8,288 nucleotides of DNA. Origin: Bacillota bacterium (lineage in GTDB: Bacteria; Bacillota; Clostridia; Oscillospirales; Acutalibacteraceae). Of the stretch, positions 1 through 6,165 are shown in pieces (the first letter of the stretch is position 1; each line of letters starts with the position of its first letter). The position numbers and the translations under genes were made by a program. The notes under the pieces are model-generated. The model ran no database searches and was not told the DNA's origin. It was given only the letters and a program-made list of their open reading frames with translations. The DNA lies in NCBI GenBank assembly GCA_023420245.1, contig JAEZWL010000043.1, positions 1 to 8,288 on the forward strand, given 5' to 3'.

Positions 1-267
1 TCCGCGAAGAACGCGAAGGTACGTTCCACCAACTACAACAACAAGCAGGTAATGGACGACCTGGAAAAAGCGAGAATCATGGTTAACCAGGATGAACGCA
101 TGAAGCTCTACCACAGCTGCGAACAGACCATCCTACAGGATGACGCCATGTTCCTCCCGCTGTTCCAGCAGAACCATATCTTCATTGTCAGCGACCGGGT
201 AAAGGATTTCCATGTCTCCTGGAACGGCTGGTCCAGCATGTCCTATTACGGGGTCAGCTTAGGATAA
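1..267 (+). CDS. Peptide/nickel-type ABC transporter substrate-binding protein, C-terminal fragment
   Basis: This is the 3' end of a gene that begins outside the window. The reading frame is open from base 1 and gives 88 residues before a TAA stop. The visible part has the usual ending of family 5 solute-binding proteins (DppA/OppA/NikA): a helix (DERMKLYHSCEQTILQDD), then a strand with MFLPLFQQNHIFIVSDRVKDF and a short aromatic tail (WNGWSSMSYYGVSLG). In Gram-positive bacteria such proteins are lipoproteins on the outer face of the membrane that pass ligand to the permease. The assignment rests mainly on position directly before a complete permease-permease-ATPase-ATPase set, plus the C-terminal pattern. 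The signal peptide and most of the ligand pocket are not in view, so the substrate (dipeptide, oligopeptide, nickel or other) cannot be judged. An internal ATG at position 52 is not the start, since the frame is continuous upstream with similar composition. Confidence 0.82.
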   Translation, partial: SAKNAKVRSTNYNNKQVMDDLEKARIMVNQDERMKLYHSCEQTILQDDAMFLPLFQQNHIFIVSDRVKDFHVSWNGWSSMSYYGVSLG

Positions 268-306
268 AATCAGAATTTATAGTCGAATTGACGATACAAT
301 CGTAAG

Positions 307-345
307 TGGACTAACAGAAACCGTCCGGCGGTTTTCGTTAGTCCA
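307..345 (+). promoter_or_regulatory. Intercistronic stem-loop between binding-protein and permease genes
   Basis: A long inverted repeat lies between the stop of the binding-protein gene and the start of the first permease gene. The outer arms are TGGACTAAC (307-315) and GTTAGTCCA (337-345), a perfect 9 bp match. The inner arms are AAACCG (318-323) and CGGTTT (329-334), a perfect 6 bp match, around a 5 nt loop. Only a G-U pair and one mismatch interrupt the helix. It is followed by TTCTT rather than a proper T-run, so it is probably a weak terminator or an RNA-stabilising/processing structure. Such elements often keep binding-protein mRNA more abundant than permease mRNA. That role is inferred; the hairpin itself is seen. 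Confidence 0.75.
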
Positions 346-364
346 TTCTTAGGAGGAGGAACTT

Positions 365-1276
365 ATGGGAAAATACATAGCCAAGCGGATCCTCATGTCC
401 ATACCGGTGCTGCTCGGCGTTATTTTAATTATATTCATCATGCTCAACGTAATCCCGGGCGACCCGGTTACGATCATGATGAGTGAACATATCAAGCCGG
501 ATGTAATTGAGAACCTCAGAAAAAGCATGAATCTGGACGACCCGGTTTACATCCGCTTTTTCCGGTATATCGGCAACGCGCTGCACGGCGACCTCGGGGT
601 ATCCTACAAAATGAGCCGCCCGGTTAACAGCCTCATTTTTGAAGCCTTCCCCACCACGCTTCTTCTTGCTGTGTGCGCGTCGGTCGTTTCCTGGGTTTTG
701 GGCATCCCGGTCGGTGTAATTTCGGCGGTGAAGAAAAACTCTCTGGTTGACCGCTTTTCCATGGGCTTTGCCCTCTGCGGCGTTTCCATGCCGGTTTTCT
801 TTGTCGGTTTAATCCTCCAATATCTGTTTCAGGGCATCCTTCCTGTTTCCGGCTTCACCAGCTGGAAGCACCTGATTCTGCCCTCCATTGTGCTAGGCTG
901 GAACGCAGCCGGAAGAATTGCCCGGCTCACCCACTCAAGCCTTCTGGGCGTGATGAAAAGCGATTACATCAGAACAGCCCGCGCAAAAGGTCTGGCAGAG
1001 CAGCTTGTCGTTTCGCGCCACGCGCTGAAAAACTCTCTGCTCCCCGTAATCACCGTTATGGCGATTCAGGTAGCCGAGCTGTTATCCGGCGCGGTAATCA
1101 CCGAAACGATATTCGGTATCCCCGGAATCGGGCGCCTTTCGGTTACTGCGATTGAAAACCGTGATATGCCCCTTTTGCAGGGAACGATTATCTTTACCAC
1201 CATTATTATCATTCTAGGAAATCTGGTCGCGGATATCCTGTACTCCGTAGTCGACCCGAGAATCCGTGTGCAGTAA
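365..1276 (+). CDS. dppB: Peptide/nickel-type ABC transporter permease (DppB/OppB family)
   Basis: First inner-membrane permease of a Dpp/Opp-type importer, 303 aa. It forms half of the translocation channel with the following permease. An N-terminal membrane segment (about residues 9-29) is followed by the family motif IPGDPV and an extracytoplasmic region containing HGDLGVSY (74-81). Further membrane segments lie near 97-119, 131-157, 168-187, 228-249 and 273-296. The EAA coupling loop that contacts the ATPases is YIRTARAKGL (201-210) running to about residue 223, and the protein ends with the conserved VDPR (296-299). It is somewhat shorter than the E. coli proteins, with a reduced loop after segment 3, as in many Gram-positive homologues. 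The start is set by AGGAGG at 351-356, 8 nt before the ATG. The next gene follows after 12 nt. The family call is firm; Dpp versus Opp, App or Nik cannot be decided from the permease alone. Confidence 0.93.
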   Translation: MGKYIAKRILMSIPVLLGVILIIFIMLNVIPGDPVTIMMSEHIKPDVIENLRKSMNLDDPVYIRFFRYIGNALHGDLGVSYKMSRPVNSLIFEAFPTTLLLAVCASVVSWVLGIPVGVISAVKKNSLVDRFSMGFALCGVSMPVFFVGLILQYLFQGILPVSGFTSWKHLILPSIVLGWNAAGRIARLTHSSLLGVMKSDYIRTARAKGLAEQLVVSRHALKNSLLPVITVMAIQVAELLSGAVITETIFGIPGIGRLSVTAIENRDMPLLQGTIIFTTIIIILGNLVADILYSVVDPRIRVQ

Positions 1277-1281
1277 GGGGG
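1276..1281 (+). promoter_or_regulatory. Ribosome binding site fixing a TTG start for dppC
   Basis: AGGGGG ends 7 nt before TTG at 1289 and overlaps the last base of the dppB stop codon. The first in-frame ATG (1298) would be 16 nt away, too far for this site, so the TTG start is preferred. Confidence 0.65.
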
Positions 1282-1288
1282 AATCCGA

Positions 1289-2206
1289 TTGAAAGAAATG
1301 AAGAAAAATTTGATTGCGGAGCCTCTTTCAGATAAAGCCCCGGAAAGCGCAGATTCCTTTGAAAATGAAAGCATGAAAGCAAAGCTACGCAATATGTGCA
1401 GGAGCAATAAGCTTGCCGTGGTAAGCGCCGTGCTTATCCTGCTGTATATTCTGGCCTGTGCCTTTGCGAATTTTGTAGCGCCCTACGATCCGACTAAAAT
1501 TAATTTGCTGGAACGACTGAAGGGACCGTCCGCCGCGCACTGGTTCGGAACGGACGACTGCGGGCGCGACGTGTTATCCCGCATCCTTTACGGAGGGCGT
1601 ATCTCCCTTCAGGTCGGTCTGATTCCAACCTTCATCTCGATGGTGATTGGCACCGTTCTCGGTCTCATTTCCGGATTTTTCGGAAAAAAGACGGATTTTC
1701 TCATCATGCGGCTAGCGGATGTTGTTCTGGCGTTCCCCTCCCTGCTGCTCGCCATGGTAACGATGTACACGCTTGGCGCAAGCACGCTGAACCTCTTCAT
1801 CGCGCTGAGCATCATCAGCTGGGCGGGAACCGCGCGCGTTGTCCGCTCCCAGACGTTATCCCTAAAGGAAGAGGAATTCATTGAGGCGGCTCATTCCATG
1901 GGCGTAAAAAAGCGGATGATTATGCTTCGCCATATTCTCCCGAACTGCATGCCCACCCTGATTGTTCTGTTCACCCTCAATATCCCCGGCTCCATCCTTT
2001 CCGAAGCGAGCCTGAGCTTTCTCGGCGTAGGCGCGCAGCCGCCGGATTCCAGCTGGGGTCTGATGATTTCACAGGGGCAGCAGTATTTCTTCCAAAGTCC
2101 GTGGCTGATTATCGCGCCCGGCATGGCAATTTTAATCATCGTACTTGCGTTCAATTTTCTGGGCGACGGTCTGCGTGACGCGATAGACCCTTACAGCAAT
2201 GAGTGA
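1289..2206 (+). CDS. dppC: Peptide/nickel-type ABC transporter permease (DppC/OppC family)
   Basis: Second permease of the importer, 305 aa from a TTG start. It has a polar N-terminal tail of about 38 residues inside the cell, then the OppC_N-type first segment (about 41-63) ending in VAPYDP. The conserved family block HWFGTDDCGRDVLSRILYGG (84-103) follows, then membrane segments near 108-130, 138-162, 167-182, 222-236 and 270-290. The EAA coupling loop is EFIEAAHSMGVKKR (196-209) up to HILPN (215-219). Near the C-terminus come LSEASLSFLGVG (237-248) and LGDGLRDAIDP (291-301), both hallmarks of the DppC branch. The gene lies 12 nt after dppB, and its stop codon sits 13 nt before the preferred start of dppD, so the genes form one translational unit. 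I see no missing motif. Exact substrate is unknown. Confidence 0.93.
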   Translation: MKEMKKNLIAEPLSDKAPESADSFENESMKAKLRNMCRSNKLAVVSAVLILLYILACAFANFVAPYDPTKINLLERLKGPSAAHWFGTDDCGRDVLSRILYGGRISLQVGLIPTFISMVIGTVLGLISGFFGKKTDFLIMRLADVVLAFPSLLLAMVTMYTLGASTLNLFIALSIISWAGTARVVRSQTLSLKEEEFIEAAHSMGVKKRMIMLRHILPNCMPTLIVLFTLNIPGSILSEASLSFLGVGAQPPDSSWGLMISQGQQYFFQSPWLIIAPGMAILIIVLAFNFLGDGLRDAIDPYSNE

Positions 2207-2207
2207 C

Positions 2208-2213
2208 GGGGGA
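2208..2213 (+). promoter_or_regulatory. Ribosome binding site choosing the dppD start at 2220
   Basis: GGGGGA ends 6 nt before ATG at 2220. The earlier in-frame ATG at 2199 overlaps the dppC stop but has no Shine-Dalgarno sequence before it, and this motif would fall inside its coding region. The 2220 start is preferred. Confidence 0.65.
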
Positions 2214-2219
2214 AATAAC

Positions 2220-3227
2220 ATGGAACATTTGACAGAGGATAAAAACATACCTCTCTTAACAATAAACGGAATTACCACCAGCTTTTTCACCAGACGCGGC
2301 GTCTTAAACGCGGTGGACAACGTAACGATTGAAGTCCCCAGAGAAAAAACTGTCGGCATCGTCGGGGAATCCGGCTGTGGAAAGAGCATGACGGCAATGT
2401 CCGTTATGGGTCTGGTGCAAAGCCCCGGCAGAGTCGTTTCCGGCAGCATCGAGTTCAAGGGCCGCGACCTGCTGAAGCTCCCCAAAAAAGAAATGCGGAA
2501 AATAATCGGCAACCAGATCACCATGATCTTTCAGGAGCCGATGACCTCGCTCAACCCGGTCATTACCGTAGGGAAGCAGGTGAAAGAGGCTATTGTGCTC
2601 CACTCAAAAATCAGCGACACGCAAGCGAAGAAAAAAGTCATTGAGATTTTCCGGCAGGTCGGGATATCCGACGCGGAAAGCCGTTACAACTCCTACCCAC
2701 ACCAGCTTTCCGGCGGTCTGCGCCAGAGAATCATGATCGGAATGGCGATGGTGTGCAGCCCCAATTTGCTGATTGCGGACGAACCGACTACGGCGCTGGA
2801 CGTAACGATAGAAGCGCAGATTTTGCAGCTGATGAAAAAGCTGCAGAAGGAAAGCAAAATGTCCATCCTGATGATTACACACAATCTGGGCGTGGTCGCC
2901 GAAATCTGTGACTATGTCTACGTGATGTACGCCGGTAAGGTGATGGAATACACCGATGTTTACGAGCTCTTGCGCAATACTCTGCATCCATATACGGACG
3001 GTCTGATCCGTTCGATTCCGAAAATGGACGCGGCGGGCGACCGTCTTTACAGCATTCGGGGCATGGTACCAAACCTGCTCGATCTTCCGAAAGGGTGCCG
3101 GTTCTGCACCCGCTGTGAAAAAGCCAGCGGTCGGTGCTTCGAGGAGGAGCCGGAGCTGGTTGAAGCGGAAAAAGGTCATTATGTGAGATGCTTTCTGTAC
3201 GACAGCGGGGTGAAAAGCCATGAATGA
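2220..3227 (+). CDS. dppD: Peptide/nickel-type ABC transporter ATP-binding protein (DppD/OppD family)
   Basis: First of the two cytoplasmic ATPases that power the importer, 335 aa from the preferred ATG. All nucleotide-binding motifs are present: Walker A GESGCGKS (49-56), Q-loop FQEPMTSLNP with Gln105, signature LSGGLRQR (163-170), Walker B LLIADEP with Asp187 and Glu188, and the H-loop His221. After the ATPase core comes the peptide-transporter C-terminal domain (oligo_HPY), with LHPYT near 255-259 and a cysteine set at residues 293, 299, 306 and 324 plus an extra Cys296. Recent structures of this family place a [4Fe-4S] cluster at such cysteines; that is family knowledge, and only the residues are seen here. 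The stop overlaps the dppF start by 8 nt. An alternative start at 2199 would add 7 residues but lacks a ribosome binding site. Confidence 0.93.
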   Translation: MEHLTEDKNIPLLTINGITTSFFTRRGVLNAVDNVTIEVPREKTVGIVGESGCGKSMTAMSVMGLVQSPGRVVSGSIEFKGRDLLKLPKKEMRKIIGNQITMIFQEPMTSLNPVITVGKQVKEAIVLHSKISDTQAKKKVIEIFRQVGISDAESRYNSYPHQLSGGLRQRIMIGMAMVCSPNLLIADEPTTALDVTIEAQILQLMKKLQKESKMSILMITHNLGVVAEICDYVYVMYAGKVMEYTDVYELLRNTLHPYTDGLIRSIPKMDAAGDRLYSIRGMVPNLLDLPKGCRFCTRCEKASGRCFEEEPELVEAEKGHYVRCFLYDSGVKSHE

Positions 3228-4218
3228 TAAAGTTCTGATCGAAGCAAAAGACCTGGTCAAAAATTATGAGGTGGCGAATTTTTTCGGAAAGAAAGCACAG
3301 GGAGTCGTTCACGCGGTTTCCGATGTGACCCTACAGATTTTCGAGGGCGAAACCTTCAGCCTCGTCGGAGAATCGGGTTGCGGAAAAAGCACGCTCGGCA
3401 GGCTTCTGCTGAATCTGATTCCCCCAACCTCCGGTTCCGTCCTCTTTGAGGGAACCGACATTACAAAGCTCAAACCGGGCGAGCTTCGCGAAATGCGGAA
3501 AAAAATGCAGATTATTTTTCAGGACCCCTACGCTTCCCTGAACCCGAGAATGAAGGTATTTGATATTATCGCGGAGCCTTTAATTACCCATAAAGTATTC
3601 CGGACAAAAACCGAGCTGGAGGCAAGGGTGCGCGAATTGATGGATACCGTCGGAATCCGCCCGGAGGCGGCGGGACGCTATCCGCACCAGTTCAGCGGCG
3701 GTCAGCGCCAGCGCATCGGCATTGCCCGTGCTATTGCCCTGAACCCCAAATTCATCGTCTGCGATGAGCCGGTTTCCGCTCTGGACGTTTCTATTCAGTC
3801 GCAGATTCTAAACCTGCTGCGCGATTTGCAGCAGCAAAAGGGTCTGACCTACCTCTTTATTTCCCACGATCTCGGCGTCGTCCGGTACATCTCCAGCCGT
3901 GTCTGCGTAATGTTTCTTGGAAAGGTTTGCGAAATCGGCACTTCTGCGGAAATATACGGAAATCCGCTGCATCCCTACACCAAATTTTTGATAGACGCCG
4001 TACCCCAGCTAGACCCGGAAACGCGAAACAAGGAAAAAACGCTTCTAGCCGGAGAAATCCCCAGTCCGGTCAACCCGCCTTCCGGCTGCCGTTTCCACAC
4101 AAGATGCCCATTTGCCTGCAAGCAGTGTGCCCAAAGTGAACCGGAGCTGAAGAAAATTGAAGGCAGACTGGTCGCCTGCCATTTCCCCGGCAAATTCACC
4201 GTATCGAAAATACAATGA
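3220..4218 (+). CDS. dppF: Peptide/nickel-type ABC transporter ATP-binding protein (DppF/OppF family)
   Basis: Second ATPase of the importer, 332 aa, acting as a heterodimer with the preceding one. Motifs: Walker A GESGCGKS (50-57), Q-loop QDPYASLNPR starting at Gln101, signature FSGGQRQR (158-165), Walker B FIVCDEP (178-184), SALD as D-loop region (186-189) and His216. The QDPYASLNPR and FSGGQRQR variants are typical of the F subunit rather than D. The C-terminal domain has LHPYT (250-254) and cysteines at 290, 296, 303 and 320, plus an extra Cys300, matching the four-cysteine spacing in the D subunit. A ribosome binding site GGGGTGA (3207-3213) lies 6 nt before the ATG, inside the end of dppD, and the 8 nt ATGAATGA overlap suggests translational coupling. 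It is the last gene of the operon, with a terminator starting 8 nt after the stop. Confidence 0.93.
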   Translation: MNDKVLIEAKDLVKNYEVANFFGKKAQGVVHAVSDVTLQIFEGETFSLVGESGCGKSTLGRLLLNLIPPTSGSVLFEGTDITKLKPGELREMRKKMQIIFQDPYASLNPRMKVFDIIAEPLITHKVFRTKTELEARVRELMDTVGIRPEAAGRYPHQFSGGQRQRIGIARAIALNPKFIVCDEPVSALDVSIQSQILNLLRDLQQQKGLTYLFISHDLGVVRYISSRVCVMFLGKVCEIGTSAEIYGNPLHPYTKFLIDAVPQLDPETRNKEKTLLAGEIPSPVNPPSGCRFHTRCPFACKQCAQSEPELKKIEGRLVACHFPGKFTVSKIQ

Positions 4219-4225
4219 AATGTTT

Positions 4226-4260
4226 AAGGGAACTGCTGTGGAAAACAGCGGTTCCCTTTT
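4226..4260 (+). terminator. Rho-independent terminator of the dpp operon
   Basis: AAGGGAACTGCTGT (4226-4239) pairs with ACAGCGGTTCCCTT (4245-4258) over 14 bp with one G-U wobble, around a 5 nt loop. The 3' arm runs into TTTT at 4257-4260. It begins 8 nt after the dppF stop and closes the transporter operon. Confidence 0.9.
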
Positions 4261-4279
4261 CAATTCGGATTTTTTCTCG

Positions 4280-4308
4280 TTGAATAAATTGAAAAGCCTC
4301 CTTATATT
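4280..4308 (+). promoter_or_regulatory. Candidate distal promoter P1 upstream of guaB
   Basis: TTGAAT (4280-4285) and TATATT (4303-4308) are separated by 17 bp, a good fit to a sigma-A promoter. A transcript from here would carry a leader of about 190 nt that includes the inverted repeat at 4331-4363. It is AT-rich DNA, so a chance match is possible. Confidence 0.4.
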
Positions 4309-4330
4309 TGCGGGTATATTTTTCGTGCTT

Positions 4331-4363
4331 CAAGGCGGATAGCAAAGCCAGCCTGCCGCCTTG
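4331..4363 (+). repeat. Inverted repeat in guaB upstream region
   Basis: CAAGGCGG (4331-4338) is perfectly complementary to CCGCCTTG (4356-4363), with a 17 nt loop. No T-run follows on either strand, so it is not a standard terminator. It could be an operator or a leader RNA hairpin; neither is shown. Confidence 0.5.
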
Positions 4364-4444
4364 CGACCAACGCAGCTGCACAAGAAATATTCTGTTAAGA
4401 CTGAGAGGTTTTGGCGTTATTGACTATATTTGCTTTATTGCTTG

Positions 4445-4473
4445 TTTTTGCTTGTCCGATATGATAGTATAAT
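4445..4473 (+). promoter_or_regulatory. Probable proximal promoter P2 of guaB
   Basis: A perfect -10 hexamer TATAAT (4468-4473) lies 30 bp before the guaB ATG. At 17 bp spacing the -35 position is TTTTTG (4445-4450), a poor match, so an activator or upstream AT-rich DNA may help. Transcription would begin near 4480, leaving a leader of about 24 nt with GAGGAG (4490-4495) as ribosome binding site. Confidence 0.6.
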
Positions 4474-4503
4474 TAGAAAATTGGTTATTGAGGAGAGACG
4501 AAC

Positions 4504-6015
4504 ATGGCGTTTTATTTTGAAGAACCGTCGCATACGTTTGGAGAGTATTTACTGGTGCCCGGATATTCCTCCGCGCAGTGTATTCCCGCGAATGTGAGCT
4601 TGAGAACTCCGGTGGTCAAGTTTAAAAAGGGAGAACAATCAGAAATCATGATGAACATTCCGCTGGTATCGGCGATCATGCAGTCCGTTTCGGATGATAA
4701 AATGGCGATCGCACTGGCAAAGGAAGGCGTAATTTCTTTTATTTACGGCTCACAGTCCATTGAGAACGAGGTTGCGATGGTAGCTCGCGTAAAAAGCTAT
4801 AAGGCCGGCTTTGTAACGAGCGATTCCAATATTTCTCCCGAGAAAACGCTGGCGGATATTTTGGCGTTGAAAGAAAGAACCGGTCATTCCACCGTGGCGG
4901 TAACCAGTGACGGAACCGCAAACGGCAAGCTGCTTGGAATCGTAACCAGCAGGGATTACCGCGTCAGCAGAATGTCTTCCGATACCAAAGTATCCGAATT
5001 TATGACAAAATTCGAGGACCTCATCTGCGCGGACGAAACGACAACCCTCAAGGAAGCGAACGATATTATCTGGGAGCATAAGCTCAATTCCCTGCCGCTG
5101 ATCGACAAGGAGCAGAGGCTCAAATATATGGTGTTCCGCAAGGACTACGCTTCCCACAAGGAAAACGCCAGCGAGCTGCTCGACAGCTCCAAGAGATATA
5201 TCGTCGGCGCGGGCATCAACACAAGGGATTACGCCGAGCGCGTGCCGGCGCTGCTGGAGGCGGGAGCAGACGTGCTCTGCATCGATTCTTCGGAGGGCTT
5301 CTCTGAGTGGCAGAAGCTCACTTTGGAATATGTCCACGGCAAATACGGCGATCAGGTGAAGGTCGGAGCCGGAAATGTTGTTGACAAAGAAGGCTTCCTA
5401 TTTCTGGCAAAGGCCGGAGCGGACTTCGTAAAGGTAGGAATCGGCGGCGGCTCCATCTGCATTACCCGTGAGCAAAAGGGCATCGGCCGCGGACAGGCCA
5501 CCGCGCTGATTGAAGTGGCAAAGGCACGCGACGAGTATTTTGAGGAAACGGGCGTCTATATTCCGGTCTGCTCCGACGGCGGCATCGTTTACGATTATCA
5601 TCTGACCCTTGCCCTTGCGATGGGCGCAGACTTCATTATGCTGGGCCGGTATTTCTCCCGCTTTGATGAAAGCCCAACCAACAAGGTTAACGTAAATGGA
5701 AGCTACATGAAGGAGTACTGGGGCGAGGGCTCCAACCGTGCGCGCAACTGGCAGCGCTATGATCTGGGCGGCGAAGGAAAGCTCTCGTTTGAAGAAGGAG
5801 TAGACTCCTATGTTCCCTACGCCGGCAGCCTCAAGGACAATGTAACCCTCTCCTTGAGCAAGGTTCGCTCCACGATGTGCAACTGCGGCGTTCTCTCCAT
5901 TCCGGAGCTTCAGAAAAGGGCGAAGATTTCGCTTGTCTCCTCAACCAGCATCGTAGAGGGCGGCTACCACGATGTTGTTCTGAAGGAAAAGAACCTGACC
6001 AACTACCCCAAATAG
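4504..6015 (+). CDS. guaB: IMP dehydrogenase, Tritrichomonas-like type
   Basis: Cytosolic enzyme converting IMP to XMP with NAD+, the first committed step of guanine nucleotide synthesis; 503 aa. It has a (beta/alpha)8 barrel interrupted by a pair of CBS domains at about residues 105-220. The NAD-site Asp261 lies in CIDSSEGFSEW, and the catalytic loop GIGGGSICITRE carries Cys319. Phosphate/IMP-binding CSDGG follows with Asp358, then GRYF with Arg382, and the mobile flap RNWQRYD with Arg418-Tyr419, the catalytic base pair. The C-terminus has STMCNCG and SIVEGGYHD. From memory, length and residue numbers equal those of the Tritrichomonas foetus enzyme. Lys310 and Glu431, which in that enzyme lower mycophenolic acid binding, are also present, so weak inhibition by that drug is likely (inference). 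The ATG is preceded by GAGGAG at 8 nt. Single-gene transcript with its own terminator; no purine gene is adjacent. Confidence 0.96.
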   Translation: MAFYFEEPSHTFGEYLLVPGYSSAQCIPANVSLRTPVVKFKKGEQSEIMMNIPLVSAIMQSVSDDKMAIALAKEGVISFIYGSQSIENEVAMVARVKSYKAGFVTSDSNISPEKTLADILALKERTGHSTVAVTSDGTANGKLLGIVTSRDYRVSRMSSDTKVSEFMTKFEDLICADETTTLKEANDIIWEHKLNSLPLIDKEQRLKYMVFRKDYASHKENASELLDSSKRYIVGAGINTRDYAERVPALLEAGADVLCIDSSEGFSEWQKLTLEYVHGKYGDQVKVGAGNVVDKEGFLFLAKAGADFVKVGIGGGSICITREQKGIGRGQATALIEVAKARDEYFEETGVYIPVCSDGGIVYDYHLTLALAMGADFIMLGRYFSRFDESPTNKVNVNGSYMKEYWGEGSNRARNWQRYDLGGEGKLSFEEGVDSYVPYAGSLKDNVTLSLSKVRSTMCNCGVLSIPELQKRAKISLVSSTSIVEGGYHDVVLKEKNLTNYPK

Positions 6016-6036
6016 TAATTAATTTTCAATTCCTTG

Positions 6037-6066
6037 AAAAGCATCCTTGTTTACGAGGATGCTTTT
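6037..6066 (+). terminator. Terminator of guaB, possibly bidirectional
   Basis: AAAAGCATCCT (6037-6047) pairs perfectly with AGGATGCTTTT (6056-6066); a G-U and a G-C pair extend it to a 4 nt loop. TTTTTT (6063-6068) forms the tail, 21 nt after the guaB stop. On the other strand the arm ends in TTTT, so it may also stop transcripts from the convergent CDF gene, which ends about 100 bp away. Confidence 0.9.
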
Positions 6067-6165
6067 TTGTGATGCAGGAAGGTTGACCGGGCTGCCACCC
6101 GGCACTCTTACGCTTGTGACAATATTTCTCTACTCCCTACTTCCCCGCACAGAAAGCAGGCGATT

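Larger units (their letters stand above)
4261..4503. other. Intergenic region between dpp operon and guaB
   Basis: This stretch of 243 bp holds no convincing gene. It contains two candidate promoters for guaB (4280-4308 and 4445-4473), an 8 bp perfect inverted repeat with a 17 nt loop (4331-4363), an 8 bp palindrome GCAGCTGC (4372-4379) and three TTGCTT copies (4430, 4438, 4448). I looked for a purine riboswitch core and did not find one. Confidence 0.6.

Noticed and set aside
288..316. TTGACG as a -35 element of a promoter for dppB
   Set aside because: At 17 bp spacing the -10 position reads CTAACA, a poor match, and lies inside the hairpin arm.
2604..3312. Long reverse-strand open frames (218 aa and 145 aa) opposite the ATPase genes
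   Set aside because: They are shadows of dppD and dppF, with low-complexity His/Arg-rich translations, no ribosome binding site and no recognisable domain.
4157..4381. Short open frames of about 60-70 aa on both strands over the dpp terminator
   Set aside because: They cross a terminator hairpin, lack ribosome binding sites and do not resemble known small proteins.
4261..4503. Purine riboswitch before guaB
   Set aside because: I could not find the conserved junction sequences of the purine aptamer or its three-helix arrangement.
4750..5337. 195 aa reverse-strand open frame inside guaB
   Set aside because: Shadow of guaB; no independent support.
6087..6102. CCGGG/CCCGG inverted repeat in the guaB-CDF intergenic region
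   Set aside because: The stem is only about 5 bp and no T-run follows on either strand. The stretch 6069-6165 otherwise holds nothing I can support.
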